The notes under the pieces: generated by a model | What the model saw: only the letters and a program-made list of their open reading frames with translations | What the model was told of the DNA's origin: nothing | The model's database searches: none | Program-made: the position numbers and the translations under genes | Shown here: positions 9,666-22,056 of the stretch, piece by piece | How the letters are laid out: each line of letters starts with the position of its first letter | Numbering within the stretch: the stretch's first letter is position 1 | NCBI GenBank assembly: GCA_043228905.1 | Contig: JBHGNT010000018.1 | Location: forward strand, 10,354,001-10,418,000 | Source of the DNA: Azolla caroliniana | Taxonomy: Eukaryota; Polypodiophyta | Direction of reading: 5' to 3' | Length of the DNA stretch: 64,000 nucleotides

Positions 9666-10247
9666 TGTTGGGATTACGGTCCCTTCGGATGGGATGGTCG
9701 GATCCGGTTTTCGGTTTCGGATCCGGATGACGAAGACCCCGGTTTCGGTACCGGATGACGAATGTACCCGGAGAGCGATCCGGATGCAGGGACATATCCG
9801 TGAATATGTTCGCTATGGGCCCCTGAGGCTACAGTTGTAAATAGCCCAAAGTCATATGAGTATAAATATGACTTAGGGCAAACTGTTTTGTTGTCGCTTC
9901 CTATTTTTCTGTTTTTCCACTTTAGAGGAGTGAAGAGGGAGCAGCCGTGAGAGAGAGAGATAGAGCGCGAGAGAGGAAGAGGACGACGCCTCTGTGTATT
10001 TCCGCCGCCTGTGGCGAGGACAGCGAGCTCAAGGTCGTCGCCTTGGAGCTCGTCACTGTATACTTCTCTTTGTATAGCGTTGTTTGGAGTCTTGTACTCC
10101 CGTGGTTTTTCCCCTCTAGGGTTTTCCACGTAAATCCCTGTGTAATCGTGTATTTCTCTCTTTGGTTCCTATTTTCTGCTTCATTGATCCGTGATTACTC
10201 GGTTGTGGCCGAAGAAGAAGGTAAATCAAATCGTTGATTTCTCAACA
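9666..10247 (+). repeat. 5' LTR of CO-1
   Basis: TG...CA ends, 582 bp. It has a TATA box (TATAAAT, 9861-9867) and about two copies of the 28-bp CCGGAT-type unit near 9710-9775, which is expanded to eight units in CO-2. Confidence 0.92.
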
Positions 10248-10250
10248 ATC

Positions 10251-10262
10251 TGGTATCAGAGC
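10251..10262 (+). other. Primer binding site of CO-1
   Basis: TGGTATCAGAGC, three bases after the LTR, is complementary to the 3' end of initiator tRNA-Met, the usual plant copia primer. Confidence 0.9.
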
Positions 10263-10277
10263 GAACTGCTGCAGAAA

Positions 10278-13200
10278 ATGGAAGGCGGCGGCAGCGGGCA
10301 GCCGGGGATGATGGTGCTGAATGCACAGAATTATGCCGACTGGAAGATCAAGATGGAGGATCTTCTGATTGTTCGGGACCTGTACGAACCGATTGACAGG
10401 TCGGAAATACCGAAGGGGGTACTTGAGTCGGAGTGGAAGCTCCTGAACCGGAAAGCCGTAGCGACGATCCGACAATATGTCGATGTAAGCGTCCTACAAC
10501 ATGTGGCGAACGACACCAACGCATATGAAATGTGGAAGAAGCTGTCGGGTCTCTACGAGAGGAAGAATGCGTTGAACCGGACCTCCCTGATGAGGAAGAT
10601 TGTGAATCTCAAGTACCGGGACGGCGAGAGTATGGTGGAACACGTAAGCACGTTCATGGGATTCGTGAATCAGCTTGCGGCGATCAAGTTCCCGTTGGAG
10701 GATGCAATGCAAGCCATCATCCTGATGTGTACATTGCCGGACAGCTGGGAGAACTTGGTGGTGACTCTCAGCACCTCCTGCACCGAAGATAACTTGTCCT
10801 TGCAAACGGTAAAGACAAGTATTTTGAACGAAGAAGCGCGTCGGAGAGACAAGGAACCGGCCTCCGACCCGAAGGCGCTACTTACCGAATCGGATCGGGG
10901 AAGACAATGGAACCGGAGTCCGCAAAGACGGGAGAAGTCGGGGACCCGGTCGCAGTCAAGAGGAAGGCCCACATGCTTCCACTGTGGGAAGCCGGGGCAC
11001 TTCCGAAAGAATTGTCGGCATTACCGAAAAGACAACGGAGCCGACGACACCGATTCGAAGAAGTCACCGGAGAGAAACGGTGCATACCGGGGAGCCACGG
11101 ACCGGAGAGGTTCGGATCGGCGAGGGCAGGACCGTAAAGGAACGATGGCACTCGCGGCAAGTGAGGAAGAAATCATGCTCATCACCGAAGAAGGTGAGCT
11201 AAACATTGCCGGCGATGAGACGACCTGGGTGGTCGATTCCGGAGCATCGTTCCACCTGACCCCGGAGAGAAGATACTTCTCATCCTACACAGCCGGTGAG
11301 CATGGCTGTGTTCGGATGGGAAACGAAGGTACGTGCCGGATTGCCGGCATAGGAGATGTGTGGTTAACAACCCCGACCGGATGCAAAATGCTGCTGAAGA
11401 ATGTCCGACACGTTCCGGAGGTCCGACTGAACCTGATTTCGGCCGGGAGGCTAGATGACGAAGGTTACACGGGTAGCATCCAGAACGGCGTAATGAAGTT
11501 CAGCAAGGGGAGCCTGATAGTGGCTCGGGCCCGGAAAGACAACACACTGTACCTAATGACTGCCCGGTTATGTCCGGAAGAGCTGAATGTGGCAGCCGAC
11601 ACTGCCGGTGAGCTGTGGCACAAAAGACTGTGCCACATGAGTGAGAAAGGGATGAAGAGGCTTGCAGATGACAACCTTATCCCAGTGAAGCATGTGCACC
11701 TGGATAAGTGCACCGACTGTCTGGCCGGTAAGCAAAACCGGACCTCCTTCCACTCAAGGCCACCGACGAGACGTAGCGCACCATTGGAGTTGGTGCACAC
11801 CGATGTGTGTCAGGTAGAAACGAAGTCACATGGCGGAGCCCAGTACTTCGTAACATTCATTGATGATCACAGCCGGAAGCTGTGGACGGCCCCGTTGAAG
11901 ACAAAGGACCAAGTATTGTCCGTCTTCAAAGATTTCCACGCGAGAGTGGAAAGGGAATCCGGCAAGAAGCTGAAAGCGATACGAGCGGATAACGGAGGGG
12001 AATACCGGGGGCAGTTCCAGGAGTACTGTCGCTCGAAGGGAATCCGGCTCGAGTTTACTGTGCCGAAGACGCCGGAACTGAACGGGCTGGCCGAGAGGAT
12101 GAACCGGACCATAATGGAGAGGGTCCGGAGTATGCTGGCGCATGCGAAATTACCCAAGGGATTTTGGGCTGAGGCAATGTCGACGGCGACATATGTGATA
12201 AACAGATCACCCTCAGTACCTTTGGACGGAGACACGCCGCAGAGAGTGTGGACCGGTAAGGAAGTGTCCTACCGGCATCTGAAGGTGTTCGGGTGTCTCG
12301 CATACGTGCATGTGGCAAGGGACCGGAGAGGAAAGCTAGATCCAAAAACCCGGCCATGCATATTCCTCGGTTACGGCGACGACGAGTTCGGCTACCGAGT
12401 ATGGGACCCGGTCGACAAGAAGATATTCCGGAGTCGTGATATCATCTTCATGGAGAACAACACACTCGCCGACTGGGAGTCGGAGAAGAAGATGAAGAGC
12501 TCCAAGTCGACCGGTGAGAATCAACTCTACGAGGAGCAGTCCCGACCGGCAAGGGACCGGTTAGCACTCGAGGATCCGGCCGAAGACGGTGTAGAAATAG
12601 AACCGGCCGAAGAAGATGAAAATGATACCGGAACCGGCCCCGATCCCGAAATGGATTCGGATGAAGAAGAAGAATCGGAACAACCGGTTACCGAAGCTCC
12701 GGAACGGAGATATCCTCTAAGAGAGAGAAGGGCCCCCCGGAGATTTCCGGAACCAGAGCACGTGCTGCTAACCGACGAGGGGGAGCCGGAGAGCTTTGAA
12801 GAAGCAAAGCATGACACCCAGAGCCGCAGGTGGTTGAGTGCCATGCAGGACGAGATGGATTCCCTGCATGAGAACCACACATATGAACTTGTGGAGTTGC
12901 CGAAAGGAAAGCGGGCACTTCGAAACAAGTGGGTGTTCAAGCTGAAACCGGGAGATGCCGGAAACCCCCCGAGATACAAAGCCAGGATCGTGGTGAAGGG
13001 GTTTCAGCAGAAGAAGGGCGTCGACTTCGACGAGATATTTGCCCCGGTAGTGAAGATGACCTCTATCCGGACGGTGCTAAGCATAGCGGCAAGCATGGAC
13101 CTCGAGGTAGAACAGATGGACGTGAAGACGGCATTCCTTCACGGTGACCTCGATGAAGAGATCTACATGCAGCAACCGGAAGGGGGTGTTCAAGCTGAAA

Positions 13201-14607
13201 CCGGGAGATGCCGGAAACCCCCCGAGATACAAAGCCAGGATCGTGGTGAAGGGGTTTCAGCAGAAGAAGGGCGTCGACTTCGACAAGATATTTGCCCCGG
13301 TAGTGAAGATGACCTCTATCCGGACGGTGCTAAGCATAGCGGCAAGCATGGACCTCGAGGTAGAACAGATGGACGTGAAGACGGCATTCCTTCACGGTGA
13401 CCTCGATGAAGAGATCTACATGCAGCAACCGGAAGGATTCGAGGAGAAAGGGAAGGAGCACCTGGTATGCCGGTTGAAGAAGAGCCTTTACGGACTGAAG
13501 CAGGCTCCCCGACAATGGTACCGGAAGTTCGACTCCTTCATGACCGACGAAGGGTACCTCAAAACGCAGTCCGACCACTGCGTGTTTGTGAAGAAGTTCG
13601 AAGGAGGAGACTCTCTAATACTCCTCCTGTACGTGGACGACATGTTGATCGTCGGACGGGACCAGGTCAAGATACGGATGCTGAAGAAGGCTCTTCACCG
13701 AACCTTCTCAATGAAGGACCTGGGTCCGGCGAGGCAAATACTAGGGATGCACATCATCCGGGACCGGAAGAAGAAGCAGTTGTGGCTGTCACAGGAGAAG
13801 TACGTGACGAAGGTACTTCACCGGTTCAACATGTCGGAAGCGAGACCGGTCGGATCATCCCTCCCGACAAACTGCAAGCTGTCCAGCAAGCAAAGTCCCA
13901 AGACAAAGGCTGAAAAGGGGGATATGATGAAAGTGCCGTATGCCTCAGCCGTCGGGAGCTTGATGTACGCCATGGTGTGTACGAGACCGGACATCGGATA
14001 TGCAGTTGGAGTGGTGAGCCGGTACATGAGCAATCCCGGCAAAGAGCATTGGACCGCGGTCAAGTGGATACTCCGATACCTGAAGGGCACGGCAAACGTG
14101 TGCCTCCGATTCGGCTCCGGAAAGCCCGAACTCGACGGCTTTACCGATTCGGATATGTCGGCTGATGCAGATACCAGCCGGTCCACATCAGGGTATGTGA
14201 TGACGTATGCAGGGGGAGCTGTTTCATGGCAGTCGAGGCTGCAGAAGACGGTTGCGCTGTCAACCACGGAGGCGGAGTACATGGCGGCTGTTGAAGCCGG
14301 CAAGGAAATAATATGGATGAAGGACTTCATTAGAGAGCTCGGTATCCGGCAGGAGGAGTACCGACTCTACTGCGACAGTCAGAGTGCAATCCACCTTGCA
14401 AAGAACGCGGCCTATCACTCCCGGACGAAGCACATCCAGCGAAGATATCACTGGATCCGGGAAAGGATAGAAGACAAGGAGTTCGTGCTGACGAAGATCC
14501 ACACGGACGAGAACGGGTCGGATATGCTGACCAAGGTGCTCACACCCGACAAGCTGGAAGCATGCCGGAAGAGGATCGGATTGGAGAAACATCCCATGCC
14601 GAAGTGA
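10278..14607 (+). pseudogene. CO-1 Gag-Pol polyprotein, broken by a 253-bp tandem duplication
   Basis: Copia order gag-PR-IN-RT-RH. The ATG at 10278 starts MEGGGSGQ; an in-frame extension upstream lies in the LTR and is ignored. The capsid region comes first, then the zinc knuckle CFHCGKPGHFRKNC (~aa 232), protease VVDSGASFHLTP (~316), GAG-pre-IN LWHKRLCHMS (~444), integrase Asp in VHTDVC (~504), Asp in RADNGGEY (~568) and Glu in ELNGLAERMN (~603), then RT. The frame is lost at 13184, where 253 bp are repeated (+1). The rest of RT (YVDDMLIVG, near 13630) and RNase H (GFTDSDMSADADTSRS, near 14140) is open in another frame to TGA at 14607. Apart from the duplication I see no lesion. The family looks Tnt1-like. 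Confidence 0.92.
12931..13436 (+). repeat. 253-bp direct tandem duplication in the CO-1 RT
   Basis: 12931-13183 is repeated at 13184-13436 with one base difference seen (GACGAG versus GACAAG, Glu to Lys in VDFDEIFAP). Since 253 is not a multiple of three, the duplication shifts the pol frame. Confidence 0.9.
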
Positions 14608-15199
14608 AGGGGGAGTTTGTTGGGATTACGGTCCCTTCGGATGGGATGGTCGGATCCGGTTTTCGGTTTCGGATCCGGATGACGAAGACCCCGGTTTCGG
14701 TACCGGATGACGAATGTACCCGGAGAGCGATCCGGATGCAGGGACATATCCGTGAATATGTTCGCTATGGGCCCCTGAGGCTACAGTTGTAAATAGCCCA
14801 AAGTCATATGAGTATAAATATGACTTAGGGCAAACTGTTTTGTTGTCGCTTCCTATTTTTCTGTTTTTCCACTTTAGAGGAGTGAAGAGGGAGCAGCCGT
14901 GAGAGAGAGAGATAGAGCGCGAGAGAGGAAGAGGACGACGCCTCTGTGTATTTCCGCCGCCTGTGGCGAGGACAGCGAGCTCAAGGTCGTCGCCTTGGAG
15001 CTCGTCACTGTATACTTCTCTTTGTATAGCGTTGTTTGGAGTCTTGTACTCCCGTGGTTTTTCCCCTCTAGGGTTTTCCACGTAAATCCCTGTGTAATCG
15101 TGTATTTCTCTCTTTGGTTCCTATTTTCTGCTTCATTGATCCGTGATTACTCGGTTGTGGCCGAAGAAGAAGGTAAATCAAATCGTTGATTTCCCAACA
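14605..15199 (+). repeat. Polypurine tract (14605-14617) and 3' LTR (14618-15199) of CO-1
   Basis: A GAAGGGGGAG tract is followed by the LTR start TGTTGGG. The LTR matches the 5' copy almost exactly and is followed by the target repeat GTATT. Confidence 0.9.
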
Positions 15200-15506
15200 G
15201 TATTCACATTGTATCTTGGACAAACTAGATTTAGGACAATTATGTAAATATGTCAAAGGGCAGTTGCCCTAGCCCAATTAGTATATATTGGGCTTTGTAA
15301 CATAGTTTGTGGTTGTTGCTATTGTTAGAGAGTTGTTGCCTCCATGTATTGTAACTATTCTAAATCAAAACGGTTACATTGTGTGCCTCTTTCTCTCTCT
15401 CTCTCTCTCATTCTGTTCTCTGATCTTGCCCTCAACTTGTGCACTCAGTGATCTTCATCTCAAAGTGTTGTTGATGTTTCCACATTGACAGTCTCAGTTC
15501 CCAACA
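15200..15506 (+). repeat. CO-3 LTR, right portion
   Basis: The LTR of an older copia element is split by CO-1. The left portion lies roughly at 9540-9665, with no clear start. The right portion includes a TATA-like TATATATTGGG region (~15282), a (CT)n tract near 15395 and the end CCCAACA. A primer binding site follows directly. Confidence 0.7.
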
Positions 15507-16358
15507 TCTGGTATCAGAGCGACAGGTTCTTTAACTTGATGTTGGCCATCATTTTCTTTCAACAACTCTTTTGCCCCCATCTTCCTAAAGATCTAGAGTT
15601 CAAGATCTCATCTGGAGAAGAGAAAGAAAACTGAAGATTCGCATTCTGCTTCGCTAAATCCCTCTTAAGGTAAGCCAGTCAGTTGTACATTGCTTCTATG
15701 ATTAGAGTCACTAGGAGGGGAATCTCCATCAAATCGGCCTCAATCGTGCTTTACCAAGTTAAACACTTTCTACTTGCTTGTCGTAATCGCTCAAAGAAGA
15801 TCCTACCCTAGGAACAACCCCCTTCCATGCTTCATTCGGCCAGATAACATTCATGAAGGTGAGTTGGATCTGTCCCTCTTATTGTCGTAGTCAACCGAAG
15901 TAGGATCGACCTGGATAATTGGCACATAATTTGTGATCAGCATCTTGAAATCGACATTCAAAATCGAATCGGCAATGTCGACTAACTATAGTCACTTCAG
16001 ACAGAACCCGCCAATAGTCGAAGTCGATTCGACTTGTGTTCGAATCCGACTAGAACGATATCGGGTAAGCCAGTTGGTTGCATCCCACCAACATTTATAG
16101 TTAACTCCGAACGGAGTCTAGCAAGCTGACACATGGGATCAACATCCGGCTCATCAGAAATGAATCTAAGGAAGTTCGATGGATCGAACTTCAACTTCTG
16201 AAAGGAGCAAATGCAAGACTATCTGATAGTCAAGGGTAAGATAGATCCAATCGAGAACAAAAACCCTCTAGAAGGAATCAAGCCGAATGAGTGGACAAAA
16301 CTCAATAGAATGGTTAGAGCCACCATTCGGATGCACCTGTCGAAGTTAGTGTATTTCA
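15507..16358 (+). pseudogene. CO-3 primer binding site, leader and gag N-terminus
   Basis: TGGTATCAGAGC at 15509-15520 is the primer binding site. After a leader of about 600 bp, an ATG at 16133 starts MGSTSGSSEMNLRKFDG, like the CO-4 Gag (MASTSGTRVEIRKFDG). A stop (TGA near 16199) interrupts it; the frame continues as KEQMQDYLIVKG to HLSKLVYF, where CO-4 begins. The remainder of CO-3 is not in view. Confidence 0.72.
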
Positions 16359-16648
16359 TGAAGATGGAATATGCGCGGAAACGTATGTGTGAGGATCTGT
16401 CGTAGTGTTAAGCAAACAATACAGAAGGAAGGCAAGAGAATAAATAGAAGATATACACGATTTAAGCTTTAATGGAAGCTCTGATTATGTGTTTGTTCTC
16501 TCTCTCTCTCTCTCCTCGACTCGATACAAGAGTGATCAAGAGGTCTCTCTTTACAACTTTAGGTTATCGCTTATATACTAAGCTCTAACTCTTTGGATGA
16601 GTTCACACTAAGATACCAAGTGGAAGGAGTCAACCTTTTATGCCAACA
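16359..16648 (-). repeat. 3' LTR of CO-4
   Basis: 290 bp, read on the plus strand from TGAAGATGGAATATG to GCCAACA. It includes a (TC)n tract (~16497) and is followed by CTCCCCC, the complement of a polypurine tract. Confidence 0.8.
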
Positions 16649-16760
16649 AACTCCCCCATAAAAGGACTACTCTTCCTTGCATGCACAAGTGTTTGGGGTT
16701 ATCTCCCCTGTAAACCTAGATTACAAAATTAATCTAAATTTATATTTACAAGTCATTCGG

Positions 16761-17005
16761 CATGTGGCTGAGTTGCCAGAGATGTGTTCAATGTCTAGCC
16801 TGGTTCGGCTAGTTGGTCAGATTGATTGGTCGGAGTTGATCGGTTCGACTTACCTTCTACTCCTCGTTCGGCCTTCTTCTACTCATGTGGCTGAGTTGGC
16901 AAAGATGTGTTCAATGTCTAGCCTGGTGCGGCTAGTTGGTTGGATTGACTAGTTTGAGTTGATCGGTTCGACTTACCTTCTACTCCTCATTCGGCCTTCT
17001 TTTGC
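16761..17005. repeat. 123-bp tandem pair in the 3' end of CO-4
   Basis: Two copies start CATGTGGCTGAGTTG at 16761 and 16884; each ends near CTACTCCTCRTTCGGCCTTC. The period of 123 keeps the frame. It lies between RNase H and the polypurine tract and has no recognised function. Confidence 0.75.
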
Positions 17006-17015
17006 TTGGTGCTTG

Positions 17016-20000
17016 TCACAATTCCATCTTTGTCCTTAGTGTTCTGAAGCGTTGATCTAGGAGTGGCTTCGTCAGGCAATCAACGATATTCACCTCGGTG
17101 TTGATCTTTCGAACTTCGACCTTTTTCTCGGTTATGAGCTCCCAGATGTGATGATATCGCACCTCAATATGCATTGTCTTCGCGTGATAGACAGGATTGT
17201 TGATGAGGTGTATTTCGCTTTGTGAGTCGCAATAGATGGTCGGGCATTGGTTGGTCATTTCGGCTTGTAGATAAGAAATCGGCAGTCAATCGATGCAACT
17301 AGATCGCTTCTTTTGTTGCCTCCGATGTTGCAATGTACTCATCCTCTATGGTCGACAGGGCCATGCACTCTTGAAGCTTCGACCTCCATGATATAGCACC
17401 GGCACCATAGGTGAAAATATAGCCTGATGTTGACTTTCGATTGTCCGTATTGCTGGCATAGTCGGAGTCAGTTTTGCCTTTGACTTCGGCTAAGGTTGTC
17501 AAACCAAAAGTCAGTTGTGTGTTTTTTATCCCTCTCAGGTACCTGAAGATGTGCTTGAAGACCTCCTAATGCTTCCATCCTGGATTTGACATGTACCAGC
17601 TGACCATCCCCATGACATAGGCTAGGTCAAGTCAGGTCACCACCATTGTGTACATGATACTCCGTACGGCCGATGCATAGGCCACCTTTCCATTAAGCTC
17701 TATCTCCTTGTCCGTTGAAGGAGAGTCTCTATCCGATAGTCGGATCGACGTCGGAAGCGGTGTTGGTGTTGGCTTTGCATTCTCCATGTTGAAGCGCTTC
17801 AACACCATTCGGATATAGTTGGACTGGGAGAGTCGAAGAGTCTTGGGTTGTTTGATTTCGCTCGATCCTCATACACAATATGTGACGAACTTGTCCGAGT
17901 TCCTTTGTCACAAATTTGTCATGAAGGCTCTGTTTTAGCTTCCTTATTTCTGTTTGATTGCTACCTGCAATCAATATGTCATCAACATATAGGATCAAGT
18001 AAATCCTAGACTTGTCGGCCAGTTGCTGAATGTACATGCATGGGTCGGAGTCTGATCGGCGGCCAAGCTGCCTGATGTAGGAGTCAAACTTTTGGTACCA
18101 CATCCTCAGCATCTGTTTCAAGCCATAGAGATTTTTCTTCAGTCGTCATACGAGGTGACTTTCCTCCCCCGTCGTCGTGAAGCCTACCGGTTGAGACATG
18201 TAAATTTTTTCTTCTAGATCTCCGTGTAGAAATGTTGTCTTTACATATAGCTGTTCTATCGCCACAACTCCTAGTAGGAGTCTAAGGGTGGTCGTCTTGA
18301 CTACTGGTGAGAATATCTAATTGTAGTCGACCCCATGTTCTTGTTTGAATCCTTTCGCGATAAGCCGAGCTTTGTACTTGGGTTTCTCTAAGTCAGATAC
18401 ATATTTGTATCGGAAAAGCCATTTGCAAGGTAGTGGCTTTCTTCCAGCTGGTAATCTGACCAGCTCCCATGTTTGATTCTTGTGAATCGAGTGCATTGCG
18501 GATTTCATGGCTTGTAGCCATGTGTCAGCGTCCGGTGCGGTCATAACTTCTTCTGTTTGTGCTTGGTTTGCCTGCATCGGTGTAATGGACATAGTCGAGG
18601 CCCGGTTGATAGAACTCTTTCTGCCTTCAAGCTCGTCTAGATCTTTTGGGTGCCGAAATAAGTGGTTCAGATTCTTCGATCGGCTTTGTTAGTCAATTGG
18701 TGTTTGTTGAACCATTTGTGTCAAGAGTCTTGTTAGATGACCCGCCCCCAAGTTGGGATTTCAATGGTGTCACGTTGTCCTCCCCTATGGACTTTGTCGA
18801 CTCGGTTGTGTTTCCAACTCGCATCTTGTTGACTTTGCCTTGTTCGACTCTTGTCGAATCAGCTTTGTCTTTGATGGCTTTGTCTTCGAGTTCGACTAGT
18901 GGACCTCCTACCGATTCAAAGTCGGCAGGTATGTTGTCAGCTTGGTCGAGTTCGACTGTTTGTCAAAACCTTCGATTCGGCTTGGTGGGACGGTCCTTCT
19001 ACGACATCTCTGTCGGCTTTGAAGGATACCTTTTTACCAATTTTCGGCTAGTTCCACTATGAGAAGATAGAGTCTTCATTGAAGACTACGTCACTGCTCC
19101 GGATCAATTTCCAGTTCTCTGGGTCCCAAAGCCTGTAGCCAAATTCCCCATCGGTTGCATAACCGAGAAATATGCACTTTGTTGCATGGGGTGCCAACTT
19201 GGCCCTTTTTTCCCTGGGGATGAATGCGTAGTCTTCGCATCTGAATATACGGAGCCTATCGTAGGTCAGATGTTTGCCTGACCATAGTGCCTGTGGCACT
19301 TTGAGCTTGATTGCTTTCGATGGCGACATGTTGATCAAATATACTGCCGTCTGCAATGCTTCGGCCCAAAACTTCAGGTTCAGTCCAGCTTGTTGGAGCA
19401 TTGCCATCACTCTCTCCTGGATCTTTTGATTGATCCATTCTGCCACTCCATTTTGCATGGGTGTGTAAGGAACGGTCTTTTGATGTCGGATCCCTTTGTT
19501 GGATAAGTATTGTTTGAAGGCTCTGGAGGTGTACTCCCCTCCGTTGTCGGATGAGAGTGTCTTCACCCTGTATCTTGACCGGTTCTCCACTTCAGATATC
19601 CACCGAGGGAAGACCTCGAGCACTTCTTCTTTGGACCTTATCATGTAGGCCTAGACCTTCCGTGTACAATCATCTACAAATGTGATGAAGTATCGGGAGC
19701 CTCCTAGTGATCGCTCTGGCATGGGCCCACATATATCTATGTGCACGAGGTCTAGGGGCTGTCGTATTGTCTCGTAGTGGAGAGAATGCAAACTTCAGGT
19801 CTGTTTCCCGTATCGACAATGCTCGCAGAAGTCTGTCTTTGCTTGAAGTTTCGAGATGTAGCCGACTACCATCAGCAGATCGAGTCTGACTTGAGACATA
19901 TGGCCGAGTCGGCCATGCCATAGGTTTGGGTCGGTCTTTTCGGCTACATTCACGACCCCTTGTGGATTGATCGCCATTAATGGGTACAAGTTATTGTACT

Positions 20001-20370
20001 TGTGCCCGCCCCTAATTTTGAGATTTCCTCGGCTAATCACCCATATCGATTCACTTAGAGTTGTTCGATACCTGTCTTCGGCTAGCATGCCGATCGAGAC
20101 TAGACTCCTTTTCAGATTGGGTACGTGTCGGACTTGGTGTAGGATTATTGTGTTGTCGTTTGGTAGTTGAATTGGTACTTTGCCAACTTCTATTATTCTG
20201 CACTCTTGCCCGTTGCCTAGTCGGATTGTGCCGTTGGTCAGCCGAATAGTTTGAAAACCATTCGATGTTGGGGGTCACGTGGAATGTGGCACCGGAGTCT
20301 AGTAACCACGTATGTGCATCTTGTGCATTGTAGAGGACTTCTCTGATCATTGAATGAGAATTTCTCTAGA
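17016..20370 (-). pseudogene. CO-4 Pol (PR-IN-RT-RNase H), interrupted
   Basis: From right to left: protease WLLDSGATFHVTP (~20300), GAG-pre-IN LWHGRLGHMSQ (~20000), integrase with SSDNGGEYTS and AEWINQKIQE (19057-19644), the RT start (18317-18592, WELVRLPAGRK), RT YVDDILIAG (17729-18121), and RNase H with DSDYASNTDNRKSTSGY (17299-17502) and YCDSQSEIHL (17016-17258). Open blocks are separated by stops and frameshifts, including one between IN and RT, so no polyprotein can be made. Confidence 0.85.
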
Positions 20371-21270
20371 TCAGGTGTCAGCAACATTGATTTGGTTGCC
20401 GACCGAAGAGTGGTCCGAGTCGGGTCGTCCTCGATTTCGCTCGGATCGCCGACCACTCTCTTTGCTCTTGATCGACCAACAGTCAGAAACATTGTGGCCA
20501 ACTTTTCTGCAATGTGTGCAGAATTCGCCTGATCGGCCCGTTCTCGACTTCGACCATTGTTGATCTCCCCTCGTTTTCGATCGACTATAGTGTCGACCGA
20601 CTTGGTCGGCTTGTTCTTTTGATCGACTCAATCGGTCAACCGACTCAATCGAGTGGTGGGCTTCTGCTGACTCATCGATGGTGAGTCCCATCAATTTTCG
20701 CCGAATGTCCTCGGTGAGGACTTAGTTGATCATCTCATCCAGATTTAGGATTAGTCGGCCGTTGGCGTACGTTGTGTAGAATACCTCCCAACTCGCCGTC
20801 AAGCTCGATAGGAGGGGAAGGGCTTTAACTTCTTCTTTGAAGTTGATCCCTTGTGAGGAGAGTTCTAACAACACCTGGCTGAAGGTGTTGATGTGGGAGG
20901 TAGCCAGATCAGTCTCTCTCATCTTCATGTTGAAGAGTTGCTTGATCAAAATTAGTTTTGAAGATGAGGACTTTTTGTCGTACACAACTTGTAGCTTCTC
21001 CCACAATGAGAATGTTGTCGTCTCCTTTCCCATACTAAAGTAGACGTTTTCGTCCAGATGCATTTGGATGGTGGAGCGTGTGATTTCATCTGTAGATCTC
21101 CACTCTTCGGTTGTCATTGAGGCAGGTTTTTCACCATGTTGAAGGGCTTCGGCTTGTCTTCTGATGATCAACACATCCTGCATCATCTCCTTCCATAGGG
21201 CAAAGTGTTTGCCATCGAATTTTCTAATTTCAACTCTTGTTCCGGATGTTGAAGCCATGCTCTTCTTCAA
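20371..21270 (-). pseudogene. CO-4 Gag
   Basis: The N-terminal block (20722-21270; the likely ATG is 21256-21258, MASTSG, or the upstream MKKS at 21268) has the copia gag pattern FDGKHFALWKEMMQD. A second block (20371-20694) holds a CCHC zinc knuckle, CTHCRKVGHNVSDCW (~20500). One break separates the blocks. Confidence 0.8.
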
Positions 21271-21344
21271 GAGTGAGATTTTACTGACTTGGTCTTTTTC
21301 CTTTCAGCTTTTTCTATTATTGGTTGTTGCTGAACCACAATTCG

Positions 21345-21487
21345 CTCTGATACCAGTAGAAGATGGAATATGCACAGAAACGAATGTGTGATGATTTGTC
21401 GTAGTGTTTAGCAAACAACACAGAAGGAAGGCAAGAGAATAAACAAAAGATATACGCGATTTAAGCTTTAATTGAAGCTCTGATTAT
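21345..21487 (-). repeat. Primer binding site and truncated 5' LTR of CO-4
   Basis: GCTCTGATACCA is the complement of the initiator-Met primer site. About 130 bp matching 16360-16490 follows, then the sequence switches to the CO-5 LTR at TGTGCGG (21488). Confidence 0.8.
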
Positions 21488-21727
21488 TGTGCGGAATAAC
21501 GCTCAGCCAGAACTGAGACTCAAAACACTTTATGAAAGAACAAAACTGAAATGGAGGTTCATACACTTACACAGAAGAGATGACACATGATGTTTACGTG
21601 GAAAGCCCTAATAGGGAAAAACCACAGGAGCCCACAAACTCCAACTATCACTATACGAGAAAGGAGGTACAACAGGTGACTCAAAGGCAACGACCTCGAG
21701 CTCTATATCTTTGCCAACTTGCGGCTT

Positions 21728-21769
<42 letters not shown>

Positions 21770-21959
21770 CTACTATGATACAACTAACAACAACAACATC
21801 AACAGTGATTGCCCTAAGTCATATTTATACTTATATGTGTTTAAGACTATTTACAAATATAGCCTGTACAGGCACACTAAAACATATTTGCAGATATGTC
21901 CCTAGATCCGGTTCACACGGCTCGCCCGCATCTCATCTGGAGGGACAGAATTCCAAACA
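21488..21959 (-). repeat. 3' LTR of CO-5
   Basis: 472 bp, plus-strand TGTGCGG to CAAACA. It contains a long (TC)n run (21724-21767) and the complement of a TATA box (ATTTATAC, ~21830). The next bases, ACTCTCCCTTCAC, complement a polypurine tract. It is distantly like the CO-1/CO-2 LTRs. Confidence 0.8.
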
Positions 21960-22056
21960 AACTCTCCCTTCACTCCGGCATGGGATTTCTCGTTAGTCTG
22001 ATCTATCTCCAGCATGTGTCCAGTTTGCCGGCTGACAACACCTTGGTCAGCATATC

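Larger units (their letters stand above)
9666..15199 (+). mobile_element. CO-1: complete Ty1/copia element, recent insertion
   Basis: Two 582-bp LTRs (9666-10247, 14618-15199) both start TGTTGGG and end CAACA, with one difference seen by eye (CTCAACA versus CCCAACA). A perfect 5-bp target duplication GTATT flanks the element (9661-9665 and 15200-15204). It has a primer binding site, gag-pol and a polypurine tract. It sits inside the LTR of CO-3. It is distinctly more GC-rich than its surroundings. Its proteins are nearly the same as those of CO-2. Confidence 0.95.
16359..21487 (-). mobile_element. CO-4: Ty1/copia element, minus strand, 5' LTR truncated
   Basis: The 3' LTR is at the left (16359-16648); the 5' LTR remnant at the right (21357-21487) shares its first ~130 bp. 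Gag, PR, IN, RT and RNase H lie in order between them on the minus strand. It is inserted in CO-3's gag. The right end stops where the CO-5 LTR begins, so no target duplication can be checked. Confidence 0.85.

Noticed and set aside
10907-12979. Many open frames antisense to or out of frame with CO-1 (and likewise in CO-2)
   Set aside because: They are shadows of the GC-rich gag-pol; the repeated copies mirror each other and have no independent motifs.
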